A program made the position numbers and the translations under genes. The notes under the pieces are model-generated. The model was not told the DNA's origin and did no database searches. It saw only the letters and a program-made list of their open reading frames with translations. Source: Runella sp. MFBS21 (GTDB taxonomy: Bacteria; Bacteroidota; Bacteroidia; Cytophagales; Spirosomataceae). From it: DNA of 64,000 bases. The stretch lies in the NCBI RefSeq assembly GCF_029433105.1, contig NZ_JARNTW010000001.1:744001-808000 (forward strand). Direction: 5' to 3'. Each line of letters opens with the position of its first letter. The first letter of the stretch is position 1. Positions 1-9,234 of this stretch are shown here, in pieces.

Positions 1-247
1 GCAATACTTGAGGAATCATACGGGCAATAATTCCGCGCTCATACGGAAAAAAGGTATCAAACAATCGATGTATTTTGCTAAAAACCACCCATGAAAGCGT
101 CATTACGGTTCCTGAAACCGAGGCAAAGAAAAGATTGGAGCGCCAAGGAATCCGGAAAACATACCACCGCATTACAAAAGAACATACAATAAGTACGATA
201 ATGACTATGGTAAAAATGCGAGCTTTTGAGCGCAATAACTTTTGCAT
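1..247 (-). CDS. LytS/YehU-like sensor histidine kinase, N-terminal part (truncated by window edge)
   Basis: An ATG on the minus strand at 247 opens a frame that runs without a stop to base 1, about 82 codons. The product starts with a basic stretch (MQKLLRSKAR), then a hydrophobic segment, then a second hydrophobic segment, then IHRLFDTFFPYERGIIARMI. That last pattern (linker, aromatic, basic, then the next helix) resembles the membrane part of bacteroidetal LytS-type histidine kinases, which usually pair with LytTR regulators. The kinase domain lies outside the window, so the family call is an inference; the open frame and membrane segments are seen directly. Confidence 0.5.
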   Translation of the reverse strand, partial: MQKLLRSKARIFTIVIIVLIVCSFVMRWYVFRIPWRSNLFFASVSGTVMTLSWVVFSKIHRLFDTFFPYERGIIARMIPQVL

Positions 248-351
248 GTGATTTTTTTGTCAAAACAATAAAGTTGGTCAATAAATGCCAATTTTTTAAA
301 TCTAAAACCGTCAAAAACAAAGAGGAAACGGAAATAAAACAACGGGACTAT

Positions 352-359
352 TATCTTTG
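352..359 (+). promoter_or_regulatory. Bacteroidota -7 element TATCTTTG before the gamma carbonic anhydrase gene
   Basis: TATCTTTG matches the TAnnTTTG consensus of the Bacteroidota housekeeping sigma factor and sits 45 bases before the ATG at 404. No clear TTG is present at the -33 distance, so this is a -7 match only. Confidence 0.4.
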
Positions 360-403
360 TGGCAAATAGATTGACTTAAATTATCTTCAAAAAACGACAA
401 AAA

Positions 404-928
404 ATGGCTCTCATTAAAGCTGTACATGGCATCGCCCCTCAATATGGTTCTCATTGTTGGTTTGCCGACAACGCTACGGTGGTCGGCGAAGTAATCATGG
501 GGGATTATTGTACGGTATGGTTCAATGCCGTAGTGCGTGGCGATGTCAATACCATTCAGATGGGGGATTATGTAAATATCCAAGATGGGGCGGTGATTCA
601 CTGTACTTACCAAAAATCTAAAACCATCATCGGCAATCATGTCTCTATCGCCCACAATGCTATCGTGCACGGCTGTACTATTGAAGACAAAGTGCTTGTG
701 GGTATGGGGGCCATCATCATGGATGGAGCGCATATCGGTACGGGTTCAATTATTGCAGCAGGGGCGGTGATCACGCAGGGAAAAGTGGTGCCTCCGGGTA
801 CGGTATGGGCGGGCAATCCAGCCAAATATTTGAAAGATGTAACCCCCGATTTGGGTGAAGTATTTATGCGTACTGCCAACAACTACGTTATGTATGCGGG
901 CTGGTTTAGAGATGAAGAAACTATCTGA
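404..928 (+). CDS. gamma-class carbonic anhydrase family protein (left-handed beta-helix)
   Basis: A 174-residue hexapeptide-repeat protein of the YrdA/CaiE/PaaY group. Many of these are gamma carbonic anhydrases that interconvert CO2 and bicarbonate with a metal held between subunits of a trimer. The metal-ligand pattern is visible: H66, H84 and H89 have the spacing of the three family ligands. The conserved VVRGDVN (R45, D47) and NIQDG (Q60) motifs precede them. Isoleucine/valine-rich hexapeptide turns run through the middle, and the length is normal for the family. The stop codon overlaps the convergent Uma2 gene by 8 bases. Catalytic activity is inferred from the conserved ligands; some homologues are inactive or act elsewhere. 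Confidence 0.88.
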   Translation: MALIKAVHGIAPQYGSHCWFADNATVVGEVIMGDYCTVWFNAVVRGDVNTIQMGDYVNIQDGAVIHCTYQKSKTIIGNHVSIAHNAIVHGCTIEDKVLVGMGAIIMDGAHIGTGSIIAAGAVITQGKVVPPGTVWAGNPAKYLKDVTPDLGEVFMRTANNYVMYAGWFRDEETI

Positions 929-1502
929 AAATCTTTTCAAGAGGTGCTTCAAATCCTTCAAAAATAACTGATTGGGCGGGAGATTGGTCATAAATGCCTC
1001 CCAACTGATACTGCTCCTCATGGAGATAATAGACTTGGATGGTTTTTTCGCTCGGAATTGCAATCCAATATTCACGAACGCCTGCCTTTTCGTACCAGTT
1101 AAATTTGTCGTTGAAATCTTTTTTGAACGTCGATCTCGACGTAATCTCGACTATCAAATCTGGTGGGCCAAGGCAGCCGTCTTCGTCTAGTTTGGTTTCA
1201 TCACAAATCACACAAATATCCGGCTGGACAACCGTATAAATTTTTGCAGGATTTTTTTCATTTCCTATCGGCAATCGTACATCAAAAGGAGCTTCAAATA
1301 TACTACAGGGGCTGTTTTCTAGGTATTTACGAATCAAATACGACAATTGTCCCGACACCCATTGGTGCGCAGTTTTAGGGGCGGGAGACATCAAGTATAT
1401 TTTCCCTTTGATGAGTTCGACCTGCTCTTCAAATCTCCATTTGAGGTAATCAGCATAACTATAAGTACCGTTCAAATCTAAAGCATTGATGTTTGTAATC
1501 AT
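921..1502 (-). CDS. Uma2 family endonuclease (DUF820, PD-(D/E)XK fold)
   Basis: A 193-residue protein beginning MITNINALDLNG. It carries the Uma2 core: an N-terminal Y-x-E-Y-like segment, FEAPFDVRLP, then VVQPDICVI and PDLIVEITS, which hold the acidic residues of the PD-(D/E)XK nuclease fold, followed by KFNWYEKAGVREYWI. Longer in-frame starts up to 1643 exist, but their added residues look non-coding and would run over the oppositely oriented peptidase start, so 1502 is chosen. Uma2 proteins are abundant in cyanobacteria and some Bacteroidota; their cellular role is not established. The gene is convergent with the carbonic anhydrase (8-base overlap). Confidence 0.82.
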   Translation of the reverse strand: MITNINALDLNGTYSYADYLKWRFEEQVELIKGKIYLMSPAPKTAHQWVSGQLSYLIRKYLENSPCSIFEAPFDVRLPIGNEKNPAKIYTVVQPDICVICDETKLDEDGCLGPPDLIVEITSRSTFKKDFNDKFNWYEKAGVREYWIAIPSEKTIQVYYLHEEQYQLGGIYDQSPAQSVIFEGFEAPLEKIFR

Positions 1503-1546
1503 ATAGATGTGCTTTTTTACAAAAATACATTTTTTACAAAAAGAAA

Positions 1547-1575
1547 TTGTACTTTTCAATTTTGAAATACCTTTA
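1547..1575 (+). promoter_or_regulatory. candidate promoter for oligopeptidase B gene
   Basis: TTG at 1547-1549 and TACCTTTA at 1568-1575 are separated by 18 bases. This is close to the Bacteroidota -33 TTG / -7 TAnnTTTG arrangement, with one mismatch in the -7 box. Transcription from here would begin about 20 bases before the ATG at 1603 and supports that start over the upstream TGT-rich extension. Confidence 0.4.
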
Positions 1576-1602
1576 GATAATCCAAAAACGAATATTGAAT
1601 TT

Positions 1603-3663
1603 ATGGAATTGACGCCCCCCAAAGCCACGAAACATCCCCACACGTTTGACTTACATAATGACCTCCGAACCGACGATTATTATTGGCTACGTGAGCGCGA
1701 AGACCCCGAAGTGATAGATTACTTAAATGCCGAAAATGCTTATACAGAGGCTGTTTTAGCGCCTGTAAAAGAGTTTAGGGAAATACTATTTGAGGAAATG
1801 AAAGGCCGTATCAAAGAGCAAGACGAATCGGTACCTTTCAAAATCGGTAATTATTACTATTATTATCGGTATGAACAGGGGGGCGAGTATCCTATTTACT
1901 GTCGCAAGTTAGAGTCACTAAGTGCGACCGAAGAAGTGATGCTCAATCTCAACCAACTTGCCGAAGGCCATACTTACTACAATGCTACTTTTCCTGATGT
2001 ATCTGACAATGAAGAAATTGCGGCTTTTGGCGAAGATACTGTAAGCCGTCGTATGTATACCTTAAAATTCAAAAACCTTAAGACGGGAGAAATCTACCCT
2101 GATGCCATCCCCGATACTGAAGGTGGCAACTACGCTTGGGCAGCCGACAATGAGACGGTTTTTTATATTCGGAAAGATGCTGAGACGCTATTGGGTTATC
2201 AAGTATGGAGACATCGTTTGGGGACTGAGATTAAAGACGATGTATTGGTCTATGAAGAGGCTGACGATCAGTTTTATCTGACACTATTTCGGATGAAATC
2301 CAAAAAATACATTGCTATCGTTTCTGACCAAAATGGCCTAACCACCGAATACAACCTGCTGAAAGCCGACGAACCAGAAGGGAAATTCGAACCCTTTTTA
2401 CCTCGTCAACGAGGACACGAATACTTTGTAGAATACTTGGAGGGTGAGTTTTTTGTCAGAACTAATATCGACGGTGCTTCTAATTTTAAACTCATGACCG
2501 TAGCCGAAGCTTGGGCGGTTGATATAGCGAAATGGCAACCGCTCATTCCGCACCGAGCGCAAGTGTATTTGGAAGGGATTGAGGTATTTAAGCGGCATTT
2601 AGTATTGCAAGAGAGAGAAGCGGGCTTGCTTCACATTCGTATCATCGACCAAGTGACTCAAAAAGAGCATTATCTCAATTTTGGGGAGCCTGCTTATACA
2701 GCCTATGTAAGTACCAATCCTGATTTTGATACACATATCCTTAGGTATGGCTATACGTCGCTTACAACCCCCAATAGTACTTTTGACTATGACATGAATA
2801 CAGGAGAGCGGCTATTGCTCAAGCAGCAAGAGGTATTGGGGGGCTTCAACAAAGATGATTACCAGACCGAACGCCTTTTTGCACCTGCGCGGGATGGTGT
2901 GTTGGTTCCTATCTCTATCGTTTATAAAAAAAGTTTCCAGAAAAATGGTACAGGCCCTTTGCTTCAGTATTCTTATGGCTCATACGGCTACTCTATGGAC
3001 CCGAGTTTTAGCGCTGGACGATTGAGCTTGTTAAATCGTGGTTTTGCCTTTGCGATTTGTCACATCAGAGGAGGGCATGAGATGGGACGCGCTTGGTACG
3101 ACAATGGTAAAATGCTCCATAAAAAGAACACTTTCAACGATTTTGTAGATTGTTCTTTATTTCTCATTCACGAAAAATGGACCTCGTCCGAAGGGCTTTT
3201 TGCGATGGGAGGCAGTGCGGGCGGGCTGCTTATGGGTGCGGTGGCCAATATGGCTCCTCAGTTGTACAAAGGAATCGTAGCGCAGGTGCCTTTTGTAGAT
3301 GTAGTGACTACCATGCTCGATGATAGTATTCCGCTGACTACGGGCGAGTATGAAGAGTGGGGAAATCCCCATGAAAAGGTGTATTATGACTACATGAAAT
3401 CCTACAGCCCTTACGATAATGTAATCCCTCAATCCTATCCAAATATGCTCATCACTACGGGATTGCATGATTCTCAAGTGCAGTATTGGGAACCGGCCAA
3501 ATGGGTAGCAAAGCTACGTGAAGTCAAAACCGATGCCAATCAACTGTTGTTGCACTGCGATATGGAAGCAGGCCACGGAGGCGCATCAGGACGTTTTAAA
3601 CGACTAAAAGACGTCGCGCTTGAGTACGCTTTTATGCTGAATTTGCTAGGAATTAGAGAATGA
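1603..3663 (+). CDS. ptrB: oligopeptidase B (S9A serine peptidase)
   Basis: A 686-residue S9 peptidase, the length typical of oligopeptidase B, which cleaves short peptides after Arg/Lys in the cytoplasm. An N-terminal seven-bladed propeller (roughly residues 70-400) is followed by the alpha/beta hydrolase domain. The catalytic triad is visible: S538 in FAMGGSAGGLLMG, D623 in GLHDSQVQYWEPAKW and H658 in EAGHGGASGRF. QVPFVDVVTTM is also characteristic of this subfamily. The start at 1603 is chosen because the preceding in-frame residues are unlike any S9 N-terminus and a candidate promoter lies just upstream. No signal peptide is seen. It appears monocistronic. Confidence 0.93.
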   Translation: MELTPPKATKHPHTFDLHNDLRTDDYYWLREREDPEVIDYLNAENAYTEAVLAPVKEFREILFEEMKGRIKEQDESVPFKIGNYYYYYRYEQGGEYPIYCRKLESLSATEEVMLNLNQLAEGHTYYNATFPDVSDNEEIAAFGEDTVSRRMYTLKFKNLKTGEIYPDAIPDTEGGNYAWAADNETVFYIRKDAETLLGYQVWRHRLGTEIKDDVLVYEEADDQFYLTLFRMKSKKYIAIVSDQNGLTTEYNLLKADEPEGKFEPFLPRQRGHEYFVEYLEGEFFVRTNIDGASNFKLMTVAEAWAVDIAKWQPLIPHRAQVYLEGIEVFKRHLVLQEREAGLLHIRIIDQVTQKEHYLNFGEPAYTAYVSTNPDFDTHILRYGYTSLTTPNSTFDYDMNTGERLLLKQQEVLGGFNKDDYQTERLFAPARDGVLVPISIVYKKSFQKNGTGPLLQYSYGSYGYSMDPSFSAGRLSLLNRGFAFAICHIRGGHEMGRAWYDNGKMLHKKNTFNDFVDCSLFLIHEKWTSSEGLFAMGGSAGGLLMGAVANMAPQLYKGIVAQVPFVDVVTTMLDDSIPLTTGEYEEWGNPHEKVYYDYMKSYSPYDNVIPQSYPNMLITTGLHDSQVQYWEPAKWVAKLREVKTDANQLLLHCDMEAGHGGASGRFKRLKDVALEYAFMLNLLGIRE

Positions 3664-3734
3664 AAAATAACCCCCTGAGCCAGGAAAAAATTCTAATTGT
3701 TTTTTAAACTAAATGGCACATCAAGATTTAACTA

Positions 3735-4023
3735 GATGATGAAAAAGAAAGGGCGTATTTTGTTTGGCTTGTGCTTTCAGAAAATGTGATTTTTTGGGAA
3801 TAGAATACGTAAGAATGAAATTGACAATCACCGGTGAACTTGATGGGCGGCTAAAGTTCTTTATGGTAATGGGCCTGATGTGTACATCGGCTCATTTTTT
3901 TGGGAGAAGGGAAAAGTTGAATTTCAGACTGGAGGTGACCATTACGAATATAAATTGTGGGTAAGATTCGAGCCTTTGGATTGTAAAAAAGGGCATTTAA
4001 CTATCAAAACAAAAATAATGTAA
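3735..4023 (+). pseudogene. decayed small gene with two frame shifts (family not recognised)
   Basis: Three consecutive short stretches in three different frames each read like protein. 3735-3804 gives DDEKERAYFVWLVLSENVIF and ends at a stop. 3803-3850 contains EYVRMKLTITGELDG. 3844-4023 gives AAKVLYGNGPDVYIGSFFW, then a charged and aromatic stretch that ends ...LDCKKGHLTIKTKIM at a TAA. Chained together they form one plausible protein of about 95 residues broken by two indels. An alternative is that only the last 59-codon frame is real and lacks a usable start. I do not recognise the family. A separate short frame beginning at the ATG at 3737 (MMKKKGRILFGLCF) looks like a signal-peptide start but stops after 17 codons. 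Confidence 0.35.
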
Positions 4024-4145
4024 TTAACCACAATCCATAAATAAAAACATGCAGCAAAACGCCGTGTTTATAGGTGGTTTGTGGTTAAAATAAATACTAC
4101 TTCATACAATTTAAAAGTATAATAGCTTGAGAAACTCAAAATGAC

Positions 4146-4472
4146 TTAAAGATTACTATCTATAAATTCGCGTAATTGTTTCAGTGGAAGTGTGCCTACC
4201 TTGGTGGCAGTTAGTATACCCTTTTTGAAAATGATGAGGGTAGGAACATCTTTCACATTATAATTTGTGGGCATTTTTGTGTTCTGGTCAATATAGAATT
4301 TGGCTACTCTTAGTCTACCAGCATACTCAATCCCTATCAACTCTACTATGGGGTGTATTATCTCAAGGGGACCAGCCCACACTGCCCAGAAAAATACCAG
4401 CACAGGTGTTTGACTGCGAAGTACGTCATTCTCAAAAGACGCATCTGTAACTTGAACAACTATATTTTTCAT
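4146..4472 (-). CDS. thioredoxin-fold protein lacking the CxxC active site
   Basis: About 108 residues from the ATG at 4472 (an ATG at 4490 adds six). The protein aligns along its length with classical thioredoxin: VLVFFWAVWAGPLEIIHPIVE, KFYIDQN, and the cis-proline loop VKDVPTLIIFKKG followed by the terminal helix. In place of WCGPC it has WAGPL: the codons are GCT (Ala) and CTT (Leu), so both redox cysteines are gone. The rest of the fold is well preserved and the frame is intact. It cannot act as a dithiol oxidoreductase. A binding or structural role, or a gene drifting after loss of function, are both possible. There is no operon partner. Confidence 0.8.
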   Translation of the reverse strand: MKNIVVQVTDASFENDVLRSQTPVLVFFWAVWAGPLEIIHPIVELIGIEYAGRLRVAKFYIDQNTKMPTNYNVKDVPTLIIFKKGILTATKVGTLPLKQLREFIDSNL

Positions 4473-4490
4473 ACTTATTTGCTTGAACAT

Positions 4491-4943
4491 AACGCTTCGT
4501 CTTAGCTGTGGTTGTGCGTATTTGTTTCTTAATCGGAGAGTGTTCAGATAAATCTCCTAAAGTAGAAGGGCACGAGCGGATGCTTGTGCCCAAACTACCA
4601 TTATTTAGGGTAAAGTAGGCATTTCTTTATGTTAAAGATTGATAGAAGTTTGCTATTAATATGTTCAAATCTATAGAATAGCTTTTTGTGCGGGTAGTAA
4701 TAGTCGGCTAAGTGTATTTTATAAGGAGTTTTAGTCATTATGATGAGGTCTTATAATAGGGAAATTACTCCAAATAAAATTGCTTAATAAAAACCCTGTT
4801 AGGAGGTGTTACAAAGATGAAACAAACAGGTATAATCGACATTTCTATTCGTCCCAAATTCATTTCGATTGGTTGCATACCACAATAAAACAGCTTTTAG
4901 GCAGTAGATGAATTAACTAAAACCCTGTTTTGTGTATTGATAA
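4491..4943. other. gene-free stretch with one strong hairpin
   Basis: No convincing coding frame on either strand. A 10-bp hairpin at 4568-4591 (GGGCACGAGC, loop GGAT, GCTTGTGCCC, one G-T pair) is the only clear structure. It has no U-run on either side and lies upstream of the thioredoxin-like gene. A 23-codon frame at 4818-4889 follows an AGGAGGTG sequence but has no support as a gene. Confidence 0.5.
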
Positions 4944-7900
4944 TCAGGTATTTTTGATTTCACTGGGCGGGAAGCCAAACTCTTCTTGAAAAGAGGTCGA
5001 GAAATGACTAGGATTTTTATAGCCTGTTTGCCAGGCTACTTCTGAGACACTAAAATTTCCTGATTCAAGTAATGTTTTGGCTTGGTTAAGGCGGTAAGAA
5101 CGAATGAAATCTGAGGGAGAGGTGTCCATTAGAGCCTTCATTTTGCGAAATAGCTGAGAACGGCTCATACCGATTTTGAGGCAAAGTTGGGTTAAGTCAA
5201 ATGTTTCATCCGCAAAGTTTTCTGCCACGATATTTCGCACTTTTGTCACAAAAGCATCCTCTAGCGCAAAGTCTTCCACTTCGGAGGAGTGATTTGATTT
5301 GGGTGAAGGTTCTGCGACAATGGCTCTGGCAAGGTTGAGTTTTGAAAAATGGGTAATGAGCCGCCTCTGTTTTTCAATTAATACGTTCAGTTGTACCAAT
5401 AGCTCCTGCTTATCAAATGGCTTGATTAAGTAGGCGTCAGCACCGCGTTTTAGCCCTGTTATTTTGGCGTCTATTCCTGCTTTGGCTGTCAACAAAATAA
5501 TGGGAATGTGGCTGGTACGTTCATCGTTTTTCAAGGCGTCGCAAACTTGATAACCGTCTTTTTCGGGCATCATTACATCACTAATAATGATGTCGGGTAT
5601 GGTTTCAAGTGCCTTTTCAATACCGATTCTGCCATTGTAAGCTACATTTATCTGATATAAACCTTCTAGGCAGGATTTGAGATATACGACTACGTCGTGG
5701 TTGTCTTCGATGAGCAAAAGCTGCGGCAACGAAGATTGTGGGGGATTAAAATATACGTTGGACAATAAAGACGGAGTGGCAGTATTTAGGTTTTGTGGTA
5801 GTTCAAAATTGAAGGGTGTGGAGAAAGGTGCATGGTGGGTAATTGGAATAGTGACAGTGAACAAGCTGCCGGTACCAAGTTGACTTTTTACGATGATTTC
5901 GCCTCTCATCAACTTGACAAGTTCTTGGGCATGAGCTAGCCCAATGCCTGTGCCTTCCTTTTGGCGAGTAGGAGAACTATCAACTTGATAAAAACGGTCG
6001 AATATATACGGTAACTCATTAGCGTCTATACCAATGCCAGTGTCTTGGATTTCTATGCATAAATGACCTTCTTTTTTGGTCAGTCGTATCATAATATCAC
6101 CTCCCGATGGAGTGAACTTAAATGCGTTAGAAAGCAAGTTGGTCAGTACTTGTTTTATTTGTTCAGAATCATAATCCATGACGCATGATTCTACGTTGGT
6201 AAAAAATCGGAGAGATAGATTCTGACTATTTGCATAAGATCTGAATGATTCGGTAATATAGCGCAGGTAAGGTACAATATCGCTCTGTTGCAGATTGAGT
6301 CGAAACGATTTGTTTTCAAGTTTAGACAAATCAAGTAATTGATTAATAAGCTGCAAGAGGTGTTTGCCATTGGATTGTATGAGTCGTGTGCCTTCCTCAA
6401 GATATTTTTTTGGTTGCTCTCGAATTTGCTCCGCCATACCTAAAATAACCGTGAGCGGGGTTCTGAACTCGTGGGTAAGATTGGTATAAAGTCGATTTTT
6501 GACTTGGTCTAGTTCTTTCAAACGACTGGTCTCTTCCTGTTTTCTTTGTAGTTCGTTTTGCAGTAGAAGGCGTTTTTTTAGAAATAAATAAACGGTGTAA
6601 GCAAGACTTAAAAATAATAAAATATAAATAGTATACGCCCACCAAGTACGCCACCATGGGGGATGAACCACCACATTTACGACCAACTCATGCGGACTCC
6701 ATCGGCCTCGGCTATCACGAGCCTTTACCCGAAAAATATAATGGCCACTGGGCAGGTTGTTGAAGCGAGTAAAGTTGTATTTGGAAGGAGGAGACCAACT
6801 GTCTTTGTAACCTTCCATTTTATAGCTGTAAAGGGTTTCTTCTGGGTTTGCATAATCAGTAAGAGCATACTCAAATGTGTAAGACCAATTCCAATGATTG
6901 AAGTGTATTTCGGGATGATTAGCAAATTTGGTTTCCCGAAATACAGTATCTTGACGTTCGTCGGTATATTCAATAGAAGTAAGTACCATGTTAGCTCCTC
7001 GATTTCTATTCTGATAAGCTTGCATTACCTCTTTTGGAAAAAAGGCATTGATTCCCCTCATGCCTCCAAAATACATTCGGCCATTGCGAGATTTAAAGTA
7101 AGATTTTCGATTAAACTCGTTGTGGGTTAATTCATCTCCTTCAAAAAAATTAATAAATGTTTTGGTTGGGATATGAAAACGGGAAAGGCCATGATTGGTA
7201 CTTAACCATAAGCAGGAGTCGCCTTCTGTCAACAAGCCACAGATAAAATCGTTAGGTAAGCCGTCATGGACAGTATATTGTTTTGTCGTACCTTTGATAG
7301 GATCGACCTGCACAAGTCCAGTATCTGTTCCTAACCAAAGTTTTCCGCTTTGGTCTTCTTCAATCACTGTAATACGAGTGAGGGATAAATTCCAAGTCTT
7401 GGGATCAAACCATTGTTGTTGTTTCGTGCGAGGGTCGTATTGTAGCAATTTACCATTAAAGCTAAGCCAAAGTTTCCCAGTTTTTGTTCCATAATGCAGT
7501 GCTTCGGTCTTATTAAAAAATTTTTCGGTTAGCTCTAACTCTTTTGTCCAATAAAATCCCGTCGCTGATTTATGCAAGCGATACAATAGATAATGAGAAG
7601 CCCACCATAGCGTTCCATCTTTTTCTTTGGCGAAAAAACCATTATCTGAAAAAGAATTTTCACGAAGTGGGCTGGGTATATTGCTTACCTTGCCTGACTT
7701 TGGATTTAATAATTGCCAGCCATTGATCCAGATTTTTTCCCCTTCTGCCGAAAGGTCGAATAAACTAAGCAGAGGGTTGAAGGTATAGGTTTTTGATGAT
7801 TTTTTGCGGTTAGGATCAAAGCGGACTATTCCATCATAATACATTCCATAAATCATTCCCTGATTATCTTCAGTAAAACCTCGGAAGCTATAGTGTGCGT

Positions 7901-8942
7901 TAGTTGGATTTAACCCATCAAAATATTTCTCAAATGGATTGGTTTGAGGTGTTACTTTGAGTAATCCTAGGCGTGTATCTACCCATACAATTCCGGTTTT
8001 GTCCTGAAACAGCCCCATAAAATCATTCCGGTTGGGTAGTAGCTGTTTTAGTTCATCCTGAAAATTATATAAAGTATCCTTTACGACATCATAATAAATG
8101 AGGGTTCTATCAGGTCCACAAGCCCAAATACTACCGTTTTTTTCTAAGATAAACTGAAGTAAAAAACTGGAACCGGATTGTAAAAAACGATTAGCAGGGT
8201 GTGGAACAAATCTATTTATTGTTTTGTCTAACTGATAAAATTGTTTGTTTGACAGCATGACCAAATTGCCATCCGAAGCAAATTGAAAAGAAAGAAAAAA
8301 GCAGTTCTTACAGATATTGTCTAGCAATGTTATTGTCTTAATCTGTCCTGATTTGCTCAAATGATAAACTGTATCTTGGCACATTAAGCCATAATCATAT
8401 GAGGCACTTCCCTCCCAATAATAGGTATTTAACAAGAGTGGATTGGTTGAGTTAAGAACAGTTCCTAATTTGTTATCCTGAGGATGTGGCTTATGGATTT
8501 TCAAAAAGTCTTTTTTTACCCGGTTCAATACAAAGTCCCCGTGACCGGGTCTTACCCAGATTCGACTCCCGTCATTGGGAATATTCGATTTAGGTAGTTT
8601 GAGAGGTTGCCAGTTCCCTGTTTTGGGATTAAAAAGGAATAGAAAATGCTCACTCCATACAAAGAGCAGAGAATCTTGCCACGAAGCTAATCCTACCAGT
8701 GATTCGTTACCTATGGATAATTCTTTCGGAATGGGATGAATGACAAAGTTTCGTCCATCATACCGATGGAGTTTGCTCTCATTGAGAAACCAGATAAACC
8801 CCTGATCATCTTGTGTGACTGAAGACGTGTGGTTGCCGGCTAGTCCATTTGCCGTAGTAAAAAACTCAAATGTTGCCTTTTGTGCAGTACTACAAAAGGA
8901 CATAAGGAGTAGGATGATATGAGTCAGGAACGCCTTTCTCAT
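4944..8942 (-). CDS. hybrid two-component system protein: propeller sensor, histidine kinase, receiver, AraC output
   Basis: A 1332-residue one-protein signalling system of the HTCS type known from Bacteroidota. In order: signal peptide (1-20); periplasmic two-component-propeller repeats (about 30-680; GLAGNHTSSVTQDDQGFIW, GLPNDFICGL); a Y_Y_Y domain (about 690-755); one membrane helix (about 765-787); HisKA with phospho-acceptor H824 in LTHEFRTPLTVILG; HATPase_c (about 930-1040, with N box NLLSNAFKFTP and DTGIGID); a receiver domain with phospho-acceptor D1122 in IIISDVMMPEKDG; and a C-terminal AraC HTH (about 1225-1330). Family members usually sense glycan fragments and activate nearby polysaccharide utilisation genes. 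No SusC/SusD pair lies nearby; the only carbohydrase in reach is the GH106-like gene 2.7 kb upstream, beyond recQ. The ligand is unknown. Confidence 0.93.
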   Translation of the reverse strand: MRKAFLTHIILLLMSFCSTAQKATFEFFTTANGLAGNHTSSVTQDDQGFIWFLNESKLHRYDGRNFVIHPIPKELSIGNESLVGLASWQDSLLFVWSEHFLFLFNPKTGNWQPLKLPKSNIPNDGSRIWVRPGHGDFVLNRVKKDFLKIHKPHPQDNKLGTVLNSTNPLLLNTYYWEGSASYDYGLMCQDTVYHLSKSGQIKTITLLDNICKNCFFLSFQFASDGNLVMLSNKQFYQLDKTINRFVPHPANRFLQSGSSFLLQFILEKNGSIWACGPDRTLIYYDVVKDTLYNFQDELKQLLPNRNDFMGLFQDKTGIVWVDTRLGLLKVTPQTNPFEKYFDGLNPTNAHYSFRGFTEDNQGMIYGMYYDGIVRFDPNRKKSSKTYTFNPLLSLFDLSAEGEKIWINGWQLLNPKSGKVSNIPSPLRENSFSDNGFFAKEKDGTLWWASHYLLYRLHKSATGFYWTKELELTEKFFNKTEALHYGTKTGKLWLSFNGKLLQYDPRTKQQQWFDPKTWNLSLTRITVIEEDQSGKLWLGTDTGLVQVDPIKGTTKQYTVHDGLPNDFICGLLTEGDSCLWLSTNHGLSRFHIPTKTFINFFEGDELTHNEFNRKSYFKSRNGRMYFGGMRGINAFFPKEVMQAYQNRNRGANMVLTSIEYTDERQDTVFRETKFANHPEIHFNHWNWSYTFEYALTDYANPEETLYSYKMEGYKDSWSPPSKYNFTRFNNLPSGHYIFRVKARDSRGRWSPHELVVNVVVHPPWWRTWWAYTIYILLFLSLAYTVYLFLKKRLLLQNELQRKQEETSRLKELDQVKNRLYTNLTHEFRTPLTVILGMAEQIREQPKKYLEEGTRLIQSNGKHLLQLINQLLDLSKLENKSFRLNLQQSDIVPYLRYITESFRSYANSQNLSLRFFTNVESCVMDYDSEQIKQVLTNLLSNAFKFTPSGGDIMIRLTKKEGHLCIEIQDTGIGIDANELPYIFDRFYQVDSSPTRQKEGTGIGLAHAQELVKLMRGEIIVKSQLGTGSLFTVTIPITHHAPFSTPFNFELPQNLNTATPSLLSNVYFNPPQSSLPQLLLIEDNHDVVVYLKSCLEGLYQINVAYNGRIGIEKALETIPDIIISDVMMPEKDGYQVCDALKNDERTSHIPIILLTAKAGIDAKITGLKRGADAYLIKPFDKQELLVQLNVLIEKQRRLITHFSKLNLARAIVAEPSPKSNHSSEVEDFALEDAFVTKVRNIVAENFADETFDLTQLCLKIGMSRSQLFRKMKALMDTSPSDFIRSYRLNQAKTLLESGNFSVSEVAWQTGYKNPSHFSTSFQEEFGFPPSEIKNT

Positions 8943-9234
8943 TTATTTATTAACATGCTAAAGTAGTAATACATAGAATAAATGTACCCGATTAACGCCT
9001 TAGTTATTTTTAGGATTTTTATTGTCATTAATCATCTATTAACAAAAATACAATAATCTTATCGCTGTCAAAGTAATTGTATTGTCGAGAATAAATAGGG
9101 GTTCGATGAAACTATTTAAAGTTTTTAAATTATCCCAAAATTAGGTGTCTATTTCGTTGAAACCTTTAGAGAATTTTTTGTTTTTTCTGATAAAAAATAA
9201 AACAACAAGAATGAAAATTTAAACCGATATTTAT

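Noticed and set aside
4818-4889. 23-codon frame after AGGAGGTG
   Set aside because: The Shine-Dalgarno-like sequence is attractive, but this group rarely uses strong ones, the peptide resembles nothing and there is no supporting context.
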